A stretch of 64,000 nucleotides of DNA from Nocardia sp. CNY236 (GCF_000482385.1 NZ_AXVD01000011.1:62001-126000), one strand, 5' to 3'. Numbered from the stretch's first letter, positions 17,050 through 26,127 are shown. The notes: generated from the sequence alone by a model not told the origin. Made by a program: numbers and translations.

Positions 17050-18684
17050 ATGGACGCTGTCACGGTTGTCCCCGTGCCCGGCAATGAGCCGGCACACTCC
17101 TACGCGCCGGGAAGTCCAGAACGCGAGCTACTTGTTAGCAAACTTGCTGAGCTGTCGGCTGATTCTGTCGATGTGCCGCTGGTGATCGCCGGCAAACACC
17201 GGCCCGGAGTCGGTGAACGTCACGATATCGTCGCGCCGCATCGGCACCGGCAGGTATTGGGGACCTACACCGATACCACGCATTCGGAAGCACATGCCGC
17301 CATCGACGCGGCGATCGCGGCGGCGCCCGGATGGCGGGCGATGCCCTTCGAGGAGCGTGCTGCGGTGTTGTTGCGCGCCGCCGACCTGCTGGCCGGGCCA
17401 TGGCGAGAGACCCTCGCCGCGGCCACCATGCTCGGGCAGTCGAAGTCGGTCCTCCAGGCCGAGATCGATGCCCCGTGTGAACTGGTCGACTTCTGGCGAT
17501 TCAACGTTGCGTTCGCCCGCGAGATCCTCGCGCAACAGCCACGGTCCACCGCCGGAGTGTGGAATCGCATGGACCATCGGCCGCTCGAAGGGTTCGTCTA
17601 CGCCATCACTCCCTTCAATTTCACCGCGATCGCTGGAAACTTGCCAACTGCGCCGGCATTGATGGGCAACACGGTGGTGTGGAAGCCGTCGTCGACTCAG
17701 ACCCTGTCGGCGTTCTACACCATGCGGGTGCTGGAGGCGGCCGGTCTACCGCCCGGCGTGATCAACATGGTCACCGGGGCCGGCGAGCGACTGTCGGAGG
17801 TGGCGCTGGCCGATCCACGACTGGCCGGTATCCACTTCACCGGTTCCACTACGACCTTCCAGCATCTGTGGCAACAGGTCGGCGCGAATATCGCCCACTA
17901 CCACAGCTATCCCCGTCTGGTCGGCGAAACCGGGGGAAAGGATTTCATCGTCGCGCACTCCTCGGCCGACCCGGATGCGCTGCGCACCGCGCTGATTCGC
18001 GGCGCCTACGAATACCAGGGCCAGAAGTGCTCCGCCGCCTCTCGCGCGTATATCGCGCGGTCGGTGTGGCGCACGATGGGAGAGGAGTTCCTGCACGCCG
18101 CAGGCGAGTTGAGCTACGGCGACGTAGCCGAGTTGTCGAATTTCGGTGGAGCACTGATCGATCAGCGCGCATTCGACAAGAATGTTGCCGCCATTCGGCG
18201 AGCAGCGGATGCCGGAATCGGCATTCCGGTCGGCGGCGGCTACGACGACAGCGAGGGTTGGTTCGTTCGGCCGACCGTTCTGTTGGCCGACGATCCGCAC
18301 GATCAATCGTTCGCCACCGAGTACTTCGGGCCGATTCTGTCGGTGTACGTCTACGACGACGCCGATCCCGGAGCGTTCGCAGCGGTGCTCGCCGACGTCG
18401 AGTCGGCGGCGCCCTACGCATTGACCGGCGCAGTGTTCGCACAGGACCGCAGTGCGATTTCGCAGGCGAGCGCGGCGTTGCGATTCGCCGCTGGCAACTT
18501 CTACATCAATGACAAGCCCACCGGCGCTGTGGTGAGTCAGCAACCTTTCGGCGGTGCTCGAGCATCCGGTACCGACGACAAGGCCGGCTCGCCGTTGAAT
18601 CTCTTGCGTTGGGTAGCGCCACGCGTGACCAAGGAAGTCTTCGTACCGCCTGTGGATCACCGCTATCCGCACATGGAGTCGTAA
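17050..18684 (+). CDS. pruA: L-glutamate gamma-semialdehyde (delta-1-pyrroline-5-carboxylate) dehydrogenase
   Basis: A 544-residue aldehyde dehydrogenase of the P5C dehydrogenase type. It contains AITPFNFTAI and VVWKPSSTQT in the NAD fold, the catalytic-glutamate segment LVGETGGKDF and the catalytic cysteine in YQGQKCSAASR. It oxidises glutamate semialdehyde to glutamate, the second step of proline use. It is followed 46 bases later by the proline dehydrogenase gene, giving the two-gene order known as Rv1187-Rv1188. As in other Gram-positives, the two activities are separate proteins rather than one PutA. Confidence 0.95.
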   Translation: MDAVTVVPVPGNEPAHSYAPGSPERELLVSKLAELSADSVDVPLVIAGKHRPGVGERHDIVAPHRHRQVLGTYTDTTHSEAHAAIDAAIAAAPGWRAMPFEERAAVLLRAADLLAGPWRETLAAATMLGQSKSVLQAEIDAPCELVDFWRFNVAFAREILAQQPRSTAGVWNRMDHRPLEGFVYAITPFNFTAIAGNLPTAPALMGNTVVWKPSSTQTLSAFYTMRVLEAAGLPPGVINMVTGAGERLSEVALADPRLAGIHFTGSTTTFQHLWQQVGANIAHYHSYPRLVGETGGKDFIVAHSSADPDALRTALIRGAYEYQGQKCSAASRAYIARSVWRTMGEEFLHAAGELSYGDVAELSNFGGALIDQRAFDKNVAAIRRAADAGIGIPVGGGYDDSEGWFVRPTVLLADDPHDQSFATEYFGPILSVYVYDDADPGAFAAVLADVESAAPYALTGAVFAQDRSAISQASAALRFAAGNFYINDKPTGAVVSQQPFGGARASGTDDKAGSPLNLLRWVAPRVTKEVFVPPVDHRYPHMES

Positions 18685-18730
18685 TGCACCCCGTTGTGGC
18701 CAGGCGCGGCGGCGACCGGGAGGCGATGTG

Positions 18731-19681
18731 GTGAATCCGCTGCGACCGGTGATCTTGGCCGCGTCGTCGTCGTCGCGGATACAGCGTATGCTCACCGGAT
18801 TTGCGCCGACTTCCCGGATCGTGCGCCGATTCGTCGCCGGTGAGACCCGCGACGACGTACTCACCGTGGCTGCTGGGTTGTTGGCCGGCGGCCGGATGAT
18901 CAGCGTGGACTTCCTCGGTGAGAACACCACCGATCGGGCGCAGGCGCAGCGCACGCTCGCGGAATACCGGGAACTGATCTGGGATCTGGCTCGAGTAGCG
19001 CCGCCGGCGGTCGCCGCCGTGCAGCCGATCGAGGTCTCGGTGAAGTTGTCCGCGCTGGGCCAGGCATTGGCCGTCGACGGGCATGCGGTCGCAACCGAGA
19101 ACTTGTACGCCCTGTGTGCCGAAGCGGTGCGGGCCGGGGTATGGGTGTGTGTCGACGCGGAGGATCATTCGACGACCGAGCCGACGTTGGCCACCGTGGA
19201 AGCCATGCGTACCGAGTTCCCGTGGCTAGGGGTGGCGGTCCAAGCGTATCTGCGTCGCACCGAAGCGGACTGCCGCGCGTTCGCGAGCGCGGGAACCCGC
19301 ATTCGATTGTGCAAGGGTGCCTATCGGGAGCCCCAGGATGTCGCGTTCCAGCGTGCGAGCGAGGTGACCAGGTCCTACCTGCGGTGCCTGGAGATTCTGA
19401 TGCACGGTCGCGGATACCCGATGATCGCCTCGCACGATCCTGCGGTCATCGCCGCCGCCGAGCGGATGGCCGCCGACAGCGATCGGGCCGCCGGCGAGTT
19501 CGAACACCAGATGCTCTACGGCGTCCGGGATCGGGAACAGGCGCGCCTGGTCCATGCGGACCAGGCGGTACGGGTCTACGTACCCTATGGCGGCCAATGG
19601 TACGGCTACCTGACCCGACGGCTGGCCGAACGGCCGGCCAATGTGGCGTTCTTCGTGCGCGCTCTGCGGGACGGATCCTGA
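18731..19681 (+). CDS. Proline dehydrogenase (monofunctional PutB)
   Basis: A 316-residue FAD-dependent proline dehydrogenase with a TIM-barrel. VSVKLSALGQAL, VDAEDHS, the VAVQAYLRRT segment, RLCKGAYREP and the C-terminal YVPYGGQWYGYLTRRLAERPAN are family hallmarks; the tail binds the proline carboxylate. It oxidises proline to P5C for PruA. Two adjacent GTG codons (18728, 18731) can start it; GGGAGG at 18718-18723 fits the second better. It is probably cotranscribed with pruA. Confidence 0.93.
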   Translation: MNPLRPVILAASSSSRIQRMLTGFAPTSRIVRRFVAGETRDDVLTVAAGLLAGGRMISVDFLGENTTDRAQAQRTLAEYRELIWDLARVAPPAVAAVQPIEVSVKLSALGQALAVDGHAVATENLYALCAEAVRAGVWVCVDAEDHSTTEPTLATVEAMRTEFPWLGVAVQAYLRRTEADCRAFASAGTRIRLCKGAYREPQDVAFQRASEVTRSYLRCLEILMHGRGYPMIASHDPAVIAAAERMAADSDRAAGEFEHQMLYGVRDREQARLVHADQAVRVYVPYGGQWYGYLTRRLAERPANVAFFVRALRDGS

Positions 19682-19690
19682 TCCGGTTTG

Positions 19691-19706
19691 CGCATGGCAG
19701 CATGCG
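19691..19706. promoter_or_regulatory. Inverted repeat upstream of tetR gene
   Basis: CGCATG (19691-19696), spacer GCAG, CATGCG (19701-19706): a perfect 16-base inverted repeat. It lies 44 bases before the TetR start and 10 bases after the proline dehydrogenase stop. It could be an autoregulatory operator or part of a terminator. Confidence 0.35.
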
Positions 19707-19749
19707 ATGGTGAGCGTGTCATCGTCTCGTTGCGGATAGGGTAGAAGTC

Positions 19750-20382
19750 ATGACCACCGCAACCCGGTTGTTGCCCCTCGTTCGCGACATGCCGCCGGAG
19801 GACCGCAACCAGGCCCAGGTGTTGGATGCCGCGCTGCTGGCGTTCCTGGATTTCGGGATCAAGCGCACCAGCATGGTCGAAGTGGCACGGCGCGCCAAGG
19901 TGTCGCTGGCCACGCTCTACCGGCGGTTCGCCGGCAAGCCCGATCTGATCAAAGCTGTCGGGCTGCGACAGACGCGCGAGTTCATCGGCACCGTCGACGC
20001 CGTGTTGCAGCGGCAGGTCGACCAGGACGCGAGCGCCGAGGATCAGATCGTCGAACTGTTCGCCGCGTTCATCACAGGACTGCGGGGAAATCGGTTGATC
20101 CACCGACTACTGTCCACCGAACCCGAACTCGTATTGCCCTACCTGACCATCGACGGCGCCCCGGTCGTCGAACTCGGCCGAGACTACGTCGCCGAGTTCA
20201 TCATGCGGCTGCAGCGGGAAGGCAGGCTGCCGCACTACGATCCGGCACCGTTGGCCGAGATGATCGCCCGTACGGCACTGTCGCTGGCACTGACCTCGCA
20301 GACGGTGATCCCGCTCGGGGACGACGCGGCTATTCGGCAGTTCGCGCGCAACCACGTCGTGGCCTCGTTCCGGGCGCCCTGA
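19750..20382 (+). CDS. TetR-family transcriptional regulator
   Basis: A 210-residue regulator. The helix-turn-helix lies at residues 41-60 (SMVEVARRAKVSLATLYRRF), followed by the usual KPDLIKAV helix. The ligand-binding C-terminal half is helical and not assignable to a known ligand. The start is ATG 19750. Two palindromes lie nearby: one just upstream (19691-19706) and one 1 kb away between the DUF2236 and fadD36 genes (21400-21426). Either could be its target. It is convergent with the DUF2236 gene across a stem-loop. Confidence 0.92.
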   Translation: MTTATRLLPLVRDMPPEDRNQAQVLDAALLAFLDFGIKRTSMVEVARRAKVSLATLYRRFAGKPDLIKAVGLRQTREFIGTVDAVLQRQVDQDASAEDQIVELFAAFITGLRGNRLIHRLLSTEPELVLPYLTIDGAPVVELGRDYVAEFIMRLQREGRLPHYDPAPLAEMIARTALSLALTSQTVIPLGDDAAIRQFARNHVVASFRAP

Positions 20383-20399
20383 GCAGCGTGCTCGAAGCC

Positions 20400-20422
20400 T
20401 GTGTGGCAGAGGGAGCCACACA
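20400..20422. terminator. Candidate bidirectional terminator
   Basis: TGTGTGGC (20400-20407) and GCCACACA (20415-20422) form a perfect 8-bp stem with a 7-base loop, between the convergent tetR and DUF2236 genes. Confidence 0.5.
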
Positions 20423-20531
20423 CGCCGGAGCGTACGACCCGCAGCGTAGGGTCCGGCGGGTACGACGCAGTGGCTCGACGAGTGTGGAGCGTCCACCCGC
20501 CTGCAGGTCCTGCACGGTCCGATCGTCGTGA

Positions 20532-21383
20532 TCAGACCAGCGGCCGGCCGAGCCGGCGGCGAAGACGCATGTCCAATAGGTAGGCGTTGTACGGGAACAC
20601 TCGAATCGGTTGCGGCAGTGCGGCCGACGCGGCGCCGAGGGTGCGCAGGACGTGATCGAGCACCTGGTCCTCACGCTGGCTCCAGGTCAGGCCCATTTCG
20701 CAGCGTAGGTGTGCCGGCAGCAGCCCCGTGACGACGAAGCGGTGCATGCGTCCGAAGGCCAGTTGGACCGGGCGGGGCAGCATGCGCAGGTCGACGAGGT
20801 CGTGGAGGTAGGCGCGGACGGTCGGATCGATGCTGGTGTTCGCGAGTTGCCTCGCCCAGTATTCGTCGAAGTCGCGCCGGTTGGCAGGCCATAGTGTGTG
20901 CGGCATTTGCAGGGTGGTGCCCATCCGTGCGCCGAGATGGAAGAAGGCATCGGCGGTCGCGTCGTCCATGGGACCGTGCATGCGTTCGTACAGGTCCTTC
21001 GCGCCCCAGTACAGGCAGGCCGCAACCCATAGCTGCAGGGTCGGGTCGAAGGCGTTGTATCGCACGGGACTCGACGCACCCGAACGAACCGGTCGATGTG
21101 CGACGTCGACTGCCTGGCGATAGGCGGCACGTTCGGCGTCGGTGCCGAGGAGGGTCACCGAAAGATAGGTCAGGGTGGTGCGCAACCGCTTGATCGGATG
21201 AAGCATGACTTTGCCGCTGTCGACGGTGCTTTCCACCACGCCGCGCCCAACGGGCGGCGCGCTCAGTTGCATGATGACATTCGCGGTACCGCCGAGGAAG
21301 CCGGCGATCCCGTCGATGTGGCGCTCCAGCTCGACGGAACCAGCACGGTCGATTCGAGGTGGAGTATGCGGTGGCCAGGGCAT
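20532..21383 (-). CDS. DUF2236 (MpaB/latex-clearing-protein-like) oxygenase family protein
   Basis: A 283-residue protein of the MpaB/rubber-oxygenase-like DUF2236 family. It contains the central LWVAACLYWGAKDLYERMHGPM region, ADAFFHLGARMG, and the DFDEYWARQLANTSIDPTV segment typical of the family. Characterised relatives bind heme b and oxidise hydrophobic substrates such as polyisoprene; the substrate here is unknown. ATG 21383 is preferred because GGTGAGG precedes it; GTG 21395 is possible. It is divergent from fadD36 with a 27-bp palindrome between them, so both may answer the same lipid-related signal. Confidence 0.85.
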   Translation of the reverse strand: MPWPPHTPPRIDRAGSVELERHIDGIAGFLGGTANVIMQLSAPPVGRGVVESTVDSGKVMLHPIKRLRTTLTYLSVTLLGTDAERAAYRQAVDVAHRPVRSGASSPVRYNAFDPTLQLWVAACLYWGAKDLYERMHGPMDDATADAFFHLGARMGTTLQMPHTLWPANRRDFDEYWARQLANTSIDPTVRAYLHDLVDLRMLPRPVQLAFGRMHRFVVTGLLPAHLRCEMGLTWSQREDQVLDHVLRTLGAASAALPQPIRVFPYNAYLLDMRLRRRLGRPLV

Positions 21384-21399
21384 CGTCGACCTCACCAGA

Positions 21400-21426
21400 T
21401 GAGAAAGTTACACAACAATTTTCTCA
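21400..21426. promoter_or_regulatory. 27-bp palindromic operator candidate
   Basis: TGAGAAAGTT (21400-21409) and AATTTTCTCA (21417-21426) are inverted copies matching at 9 of 10 positions, with a 7-base AT-rich spacer. It lies 17 bases upstream of the DUF2236 start and 115 bases upstream of fadD36. The form resembles TetR-family operators. Confidence 0.6.
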
Positions 21427-21541
21427 CCGAATCAGCGCAGGTGTCAACGGCGTGCTGGGCGACGCGGTGGAGGTGTGGTTCAGGCGGTCTGCTCGCCAAG
21501 AGAGCACCACGACCGAGATCGCCGCGACGTAGGATGACCGA

Positions 21542-22960
21542 ATGTCCTTCGGTTCGGTCCCGCTACTCGGTTGTTCGAGCCCGCACGCTCTCGTGCACGG
21601 GCAGGACATCCCCAATGCGGTCACCATCGAGGGGACCACGCTCTCGCGCGGCGACCTGCTGGGTGCGGCCACGTCGGTGGCCGAGCGCATGGGACCCGCC
21701 GAGCGGGTGGCAGTGTTTGCCGAGCCCACGGTGGATACGGTGCTCGGGGTGGTCGGTTGCCTGATCGCCGGCGTCCCCGTCGTACCGGTGCCGCCGGACT
21801 CCGGCGCTGCGGAACGGGCGCACATTCTGACCGATTCGGGCGCGCAGATCTGGCTGGGGAAGGCTCCGGACGGCGCCGACCTACCGGTGGTGCCGGTCCG
21901 ACGGCACGCCCGGTCGTGGCACACCTATCCAGAACCCGACCCCGGCGCGCCCGCCGTCGTGTTGTACACCTCCGGAACCACCGGGCCGCCCAAGGGGGTC
22001 GTGCTCGGGCGAGCGGCCATCGCGGCCGGCCTGGATGCCTTGATCGAGGCGTGGGATTGGACCGCGAGTGACGTTCTGGTGCACGGGCTTCCGCTGTTTC
22101 ACCTGCATGGGCTCGTGATCGGGATGCTCGGCGCCCTGCGTGTCGGCAGCCCGGTGATCCACACCGGCAGACCCACGCCCCAAGCCTATGCCGAGGCCCC
22201 GGGCTCACTGTACTTCGGCGTGCCGACCGTCTGGTCGCGGATCGTGGACGACCCCGATGCTGCAGCGCGATTGGCCGGCGCCCGACTGCTGGTCTCCGGT
22301 AGCGCACCACTGCCGACGCCGGTGTTCGAGCGGTTGCGCACGCTCACCGGACACGCGCCGATCGAGCGATACGGCATGAGCGAAACCATGATCACACTGT
22401 CCACTCGGGCCGATGGGGAACGCAGACCCGGCTGGGTGGGCCTGCCGGTGCATGGTGTGCAGACCCGACTCCGAGACGAGTCCGGTGCTCCGGTCCCGCA
22501 CGATGGGGAAAGCATCGGTGGCCTACAGGTACGTGGCCCGATGGTCTTCGACGGCTACCTGAACCGCCCGGAGACGACTGCGGCGAATTGGACCGACGAC
22601 GGGTGGTTCCGGACGGGAGACGTCGCCGTCATCGACCCTGAGGGCTTCCATCGCATCGTCGGTCGAGAATCGGTCGACTTGATCAAGTCCGGTGGCTATC
22701 GTGTCGGCGCGGGCGAAGTGGAGACTGCGCTGCTCGGGCACCCGGCGGTCGCCGAGGTGGCGGTGGTCGGGCTACCGGACGCCGATCTCGGTCAACGCAT
22801 CACTGCGTTCGTTGTGTTGCGGCACGAGGCCAGTGCGCGTGAATTGATCGACCATGTGGCCGAACAGCTTTCGGTGCACAAACGCCCCCGCGAGATTCGG
22901 GTGGTGGATACCCTGCCGCGCAACGCCATGGGCAAGGTGCGCAAAGCGTTGCTCGGCTGA
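21542..22960 (+). CDS. fadD36: Acyl-CoA synthetase, FadD36-like
   Basis: A 472-residue ANL-superfamily acyl-CoA ligase. The P-loop is VVLYTSGTTGPPKGV near residues 139-153, the A5 motif is RYGMSET, the A7 region is WFRTGDVA, the A8 hinge GRESVDLIKSGGYRV, and the A10 lysine lies in NAMGKVRKALLG. It would activate a carboxylic acid as its CoA thioester through an acyl-AMP. The short length and position after pruA/putB match FadD36 (Rv1193); malonyl- or medium-chain-type specificity cannot be excluded. It is divergent from the DUF2236 gene across a palindrome. Confidence 0.88.
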   Translation: MSFGSVPLLGCSSPHALVHGQDIPNAVTIEGTTLSRGDLLGAATSVAERMGPAERVAVFAEPTVDTVLGVVGCLIAGVPVVPVPPDSGAAERAHILTDSGAQIWLGKAPDGADLPVVPVRRHARSWHTYPEPDPGAPAVVLYTSGTTGPPKGVVLGRAAIAAGLDALIEAWDWTASDVLVHGLPLFHLHGLVIGMLGALRVGSPVIHTGRPTPQAYAEAPGSLYFGVPTVWSRIVDDPDAAARLAGARLLVSGSAPLPTPVFERLRTLTGHAPIERYGMSETMITLSTRADGERRPGWVGLPVHGVQTRLRDESGAPVPHDGESIGGLQVRGPMVFDGYLNRPETTAANWTDDGWFRTGDVAVIDPEGFHRIVGRESVDLIKSGGYRVGAGEVETALLGHPAVAEVAVVGLPDADLGQRITAFVVLRHEASARELIDHVAEQLSVHKRPREIRVVDTLPRNAMGKVRKALLG

Positions 22961-23106
22961 CCATCGCTGATCGCATACTGGTGTCGGGACCGTTGCACCC
23001 GGTGCGCGATCTCGGTTCGCGCGCTTTCGTGGCAGAGCGAACACAGGCCCTGATGCGGACCCTTCAGAGTTTTCGTTCTTCGGTGATGGAAGGATGGTTC
23101 GATGAC

Positions 23107-24231
23107 ATGTCAGCGACCATTGATCACGGGTCGTCGAGTGAATCCGGGAATTCTCGTTTCGGCATCATTCTATCGTCCGCAGTTCGAGGACTGGCCGTCG
23201 GGAACTATCCGGATATGGTGCGAACAGCGCGAGAGGCCGAAACACTGGGCTTCGAGTCCATATGGCTGTGTGACCATTTTCTCACGCTGAGCCCCGAAGA
23301 CTATGTGCAGGAAGTCGGTATCGGCGGCGATTCGTCCGGGCGACAACAGGCGAGTCACCGGAACGGACACTCCATCCCGCAATTGGAATGCTGGACCGCG
23401 CTGGCTGCACTGTCACGAGACACAGAACGTATTCGGCTGGGAACGAATGTCCTGTGCAACTCCTACCGCTATCCGTCGGTGCTCGCGAAGATGGCCGCCA
23501 CGCTCGACGTCATCTCCGCCGGGCGGGTGGAACTCGGCCTGGGAGCGGGCTGGTTTCGGCAAGAATTCGACGCCTATGGAATTCCCTTCCCGCCGACCGG
23601 TGACCGAGTGTCTGCGCTTGCCGAGTCGTTGCAGCTCATACGGCACATCTGGGTCGACGAATCCCCGGCCTTCCACGGTGAGTACTACGCGATCGACGGC
23701 GCAGTGTGCGATCCAACGCCGGTGCAACGTCCACATCCGCCGCTGTGGGTCGGCGGCGAAGGCGACCGGGTTCATCGCATTGCCGCTCGGTATGCCGACG
23801 GCATCAATGTGCGTTGGTGGTCCCCGACACGGTGCGCAGACCGCCGGGATTTTCTGGATCGCGCGTGCGAGAAAGCGGGTCGTGAGCCCGCGGCACTGCG
23901 CTTGGCACTGACCGCCCTACTCGCCCCGGTCGCCCACCCGGAATCGCAGCAACGGATTCGGACACGATTCCGATCCATTCCGGCCGACGGGTTGATCATC
24001 GGCTCACCGGAGAAGTGTGCAGCGCGAATCAGAGAGTATGAGAACGCGGGAATCCGTGACTTTCTTTTCTTTGTCCCCGATGTTGCCGATACCGAGTATC
24101 TGACAGTGGCAGGGGAGGAGGTGATCCGATACTTCGGCGATTCATCGTCGAGGAACGACGCGGTCGGCGCCCGTGGCGACGAACCGAACAGCCAAGCAGG
24201 GAGAGAGCAACGAGATGACCTACCCCAATAA
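23107..24231 (+). CDS. LLM-class, probably F420-dependent, oxidoreductase
   Basis: A 374-residue luciferase-like TIM-barrel protein. It has FGIILSSAVRGL at the N-terminus, LGFESIWLCDHFLTL, ERIRLGTNVLCNSYRYPSVLAKMAATLD, and GRVELGLGAGW, then HPPLWVGGEG and LIIGSPEKCAARIREYENAGI. This layout is typical of the actinobacterial F420-using group rather than FMN monooxygenases, though the cofactor is inferred. The start is set at ATG 23107; ATG 23086 and an upstream frame from 22981 are alternatives. Its last 17 bases overlap the start of the transglutaminase-like gene, so the two are likely translated together. The substrate is unknown. Confidence 0.85.
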   Translation: MSATIDHGSSSESGNSRFGIILSSAVRGLAVGNYPDMVRTAREAETLGFESIWLCDHFLTLSPEDYVQEVGIGGDSSGRQQASHRNGHSIPQLECWTALAALSRDTERIRLGTNVLCNSYRYPSVLAKMAATLDVISAGRVELGLGAGWFRQEFDAYGIPFPPTGDRVSALAESLQLIRHIWVDESPAFHGEYYAIDGAVCDPTPVQRPHPPLWVGGEGDRVHRIAARYADGINVRWWSPTRCADRRDFLDRACEKAGREPAALRLALTALLAPVAHPESQQRIRTRFRSIPADGLIIGSPEKCAARIREYENAGIRDFLFFVPDVADTEYLTVAGEEVIRYFGDSSSRNDAVGARGDEPNSQAGREQRDDLPQ

Positions 24232-24976
24232 TTCGGCCGCCAATAATTCGGCCGCCAACAACTCTGCGGTAGCAGCTGCCGACGACGAATACCTTCGCCC
24301 CACGCCCTATGCGAACTCCGACCATCCCATTGTGGTGGCGAAAACCGAGGAACTCACGAGCGCATCGTCGGATGTCCTCGTTCACCTCGGGAATATATAT
24401 CGGTATGTTCGTGACATTCCCTACGATATCCTTGCGTCGTTCAGATATCTTGCGGAGGGCAAGAGTGCCGCCAGCGACGTGATCGAACACGACGTCGCTT
24501 TTTGCATGGGTAAGGCGAATACCTTCGTCGCTCTGTGTCGGGCAGCGAAGATCCCCGCGCGTGTCGCCTTCCAGTCGCTCGATGCGCCCGAGATGGAATT
24601 CCTCGCGCCCGAGGTGCGCCGCATGTGTGGCGGTCGGGCAGGTCGACCGCTGCCCTGGCATTCGCTCGGCGAAGCGTTCCTCCATGGCCGATGGATCAAA
24701 CTGGATGCCACCATCGACGCCCCGACCGCGCAACGGCTGGGAAAGCCGTACACCGTGGAGTTCGACGGTCGGACCGACATACCCACCGTGGAGGGAGCGG
24801 TGCTTCGAGACAACGGCAGCTACGCGGACTACCCACCGCAGGTGGCTGCCTGGTACATGCGGCTGGCTCGAGAAGTCCTCGGCGCTCTGGATTCCGACAT
24901 CGACGAGCAGCGTGTCGCTGCCGACGACCGGCTGTGGGCCGGACCGGATCCAGATCTGGTCCGGCTCGGCCGATAG
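24215..24976 (+). CDS. Transglutaminase-like cysteine-protease-fold protein
   Basis: A 253-residue protein with a transglutaminase-core domain. The probable catalytic triad is Cys 97 (AFCMGKANTFVALCRAA), His 149 (PWHSLGEAFLHGRW) and Asp 164 (KLDATID), in the family order and spacing. No signal peptide or membrane helix is seen, so it should be cytosolic. The first 18 residues contain three NNSA(A) repeats encoded by a 15-bp tandem repeat. The start at 24215 lies inside the end of the LLM gene. Bacterial relatives act as peptidases or amide-forming/cleaving enzymes; no specific reaction can be assigned here. Confidence 0.8.
   Translation: MTYPNNSAANNSAANNSAVAAADDEYLRPTPYANSDHPIVVAKTEELTSASSDVLVHLGNIYRYVRDIPYDILASFRYLAEGKSAASDVIEHDVAFCMGKANTFVALCRAAKIPARVAFQSLDAPEMEFLAPEVRRMCGGRAGRPLPWHSLGEAFLHGRWIKLDATIDAPTAQRLGKPYTVEFDGRTDIPTVEGAVLRDNGSYADYPPQVAAWYMRLAREVLGALDSDIDEQRVAADDRLWAGPDPDLVRLGR
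24227..24271 (+). repeat. 15-bp tandem repeat at the LLM/transglutaminase overlap
   Basis: Two identical units of AATAATTCGGCCGCC (24227-24241 and 24242-24256) are followed by a degenerate third. They encode NNSAA in the transglutaminase frame. In the LLM frame each perfect unit contains an in-frame TAA, the first being the stop codon actually used. Confidence 0.85.
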
Positions 24977-25015
24977 CCTGCTCCCAGGTTCCGATGGACC
25001 GGGATCCCGCACGAC

Positions 25016-25032
25016 GAGCCTCGACGAGGCTC
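25016..25032. terminator. Candidate bidirectional terminator
   Basis: GAGCCTC (25016-25022), loop GAC, GAGGCTC (25026-25032): a 7-bp perfect stem extendable by GAC/GTC across a one-base bulge. It lies between the convergent transglutaminase-like gene and dapD and overlaps the dapD stop. Confidence 0.5.
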
Positions 25033-25978
25033 AGTCGTTGGCGTGGAGATCGGTGTTGAGGGCGATCCCGACGCCTTTGCGGGAAACCACCTCGACCACG
25101 CCCGTAGTGGAATTGCGACGAAACAACAGATTGTCGCGGCCGGCCAGTTCGGCCGCCTTCATCACAGCGCCGTCCGGGGCGGTGACCTTGGTCCCCGCGG
25201 TCAGGTACAACCCTGCCTCGACGACACAGTCGTTGCCCAGCGGTATACCCAGGCCGGAGTTCGCGCCGAGCAGCGACCGCTCGCCGATGGAGATCACCGT
25301 GGTGCCGCCACCGGACAGGGTGCCCATCGTGGAGGCGCCGCCGCCGACATCCGAGCCGTCGCCGACAACGACGCCGGCGGAGATGCGACCTTCGATCATG
25401 GACGCCCCGAGGGTACCGGCGTTGAAATTCACGAAGCCTTCGTGCATGACTGTGGTGCCCGCAGCCAGATGTGCGCCGAGCCGAACCCGATCCGCATCGC
25501 CGATGCGGACGCCAGTGGGTAGCACATAGTCGATCATGCGCGGGAATTTGTCGACGCTGTACACCGTGACCGGCCCGCGGGCGCGGAGTCGGGCGCGGGT
25601 GGCCTCGAATCCCTCGACAGCGGCCGGACCGTGATTGGTCCACACCACATTGGTCAGCAGGCCGAACTGGCCCTCCAGGCTCACACTGTGTGGGGTGACC
25701 AGGCGGTGGGAGAGCAAGTGCAAGCGCAGGTAGACATCGTGCGCGTCGATCGGCGCGGCAGCGAGGTCGGCGATCGTGGTGCGCACTGCGACCACGTCGA
25801 CTCCGCGGGCCTCGTCGAAGCCGAGCAGCGCCGCGTACTCCGCGGGTACGTCGTCCAGTCGCTTGGTGCCGGTCTCGGCGAACTCGCCCAGCTGCGGGTC
25901 CGGGTACCACGTGTCCAACACAGTCCCATCCGCGGTCACACTGGCGATTCCGACTGCTGCTGCTCCCTGGATGCTCAC
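25031..25978 (-). CDS. dapD: Tetrahydrodipicolinate N-succinyltransferase DapD
   Basis: A 315-residue acyltransferase of the actinobacterial DapD type. An N-terminal domain is followed by left-handed beta-helix hexapeptide repeats ([26 protein letters not shown], read in overlapping six-residue units) and a C-terminal lid. It transfers succinyl from succinyl-CoA to tetrahydrodipicolinate in the DAP/lysine pathway. GTG 25978 gives [14 protein letters not shown], matching the start of known relatives; the open frame continues upstream to 26077 without similarity. It is divergent from dapE, the order seen as Rv1201c-Rv1202. Confidence 0.93.
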   Translation of the reverse strand: MSIQGAAAVGIASVTADGTVLDTWYPDPQLGEFAETGTKRLDDVPAEYAALLGFDEARGVDVVAVRTTIADLAAAPIDAHDVYLRLHLLSHRLVTPHSVSLEGQFGLLTNVVWTNHGPAAVEGFEATRARLRARGPVTVYSVDKFPRMIDYVLPTGVRIGDADRVRLGAHLAAGTTVMHEGFVNFNAGTLGASMIEGRISAGVVVGDGSDVGGGASTMGTLSGGGTTVISIGERSLLGANSGLGIPLGNDCVVEAGLYLTAGTKVTAPDGAVMKAAELAGRDNLLFRRNSTTGVVEVVSRKGVGIALNTDLHAND

Positions 25979-26127
25979 GGCACTAGAGGTTACCGGCCCG
26001 CCGAAGCGCGGGCGCGGTTGCTCCGAGGTAGCGCCTGTGGGACGGACGAGGTCACGCTCGTGGAACAGGTGGAGCATCGCGCCCGCACCTGTCGCTGTGA
26101 CCGAGACGCAGTCCGTACGCTGACTGC

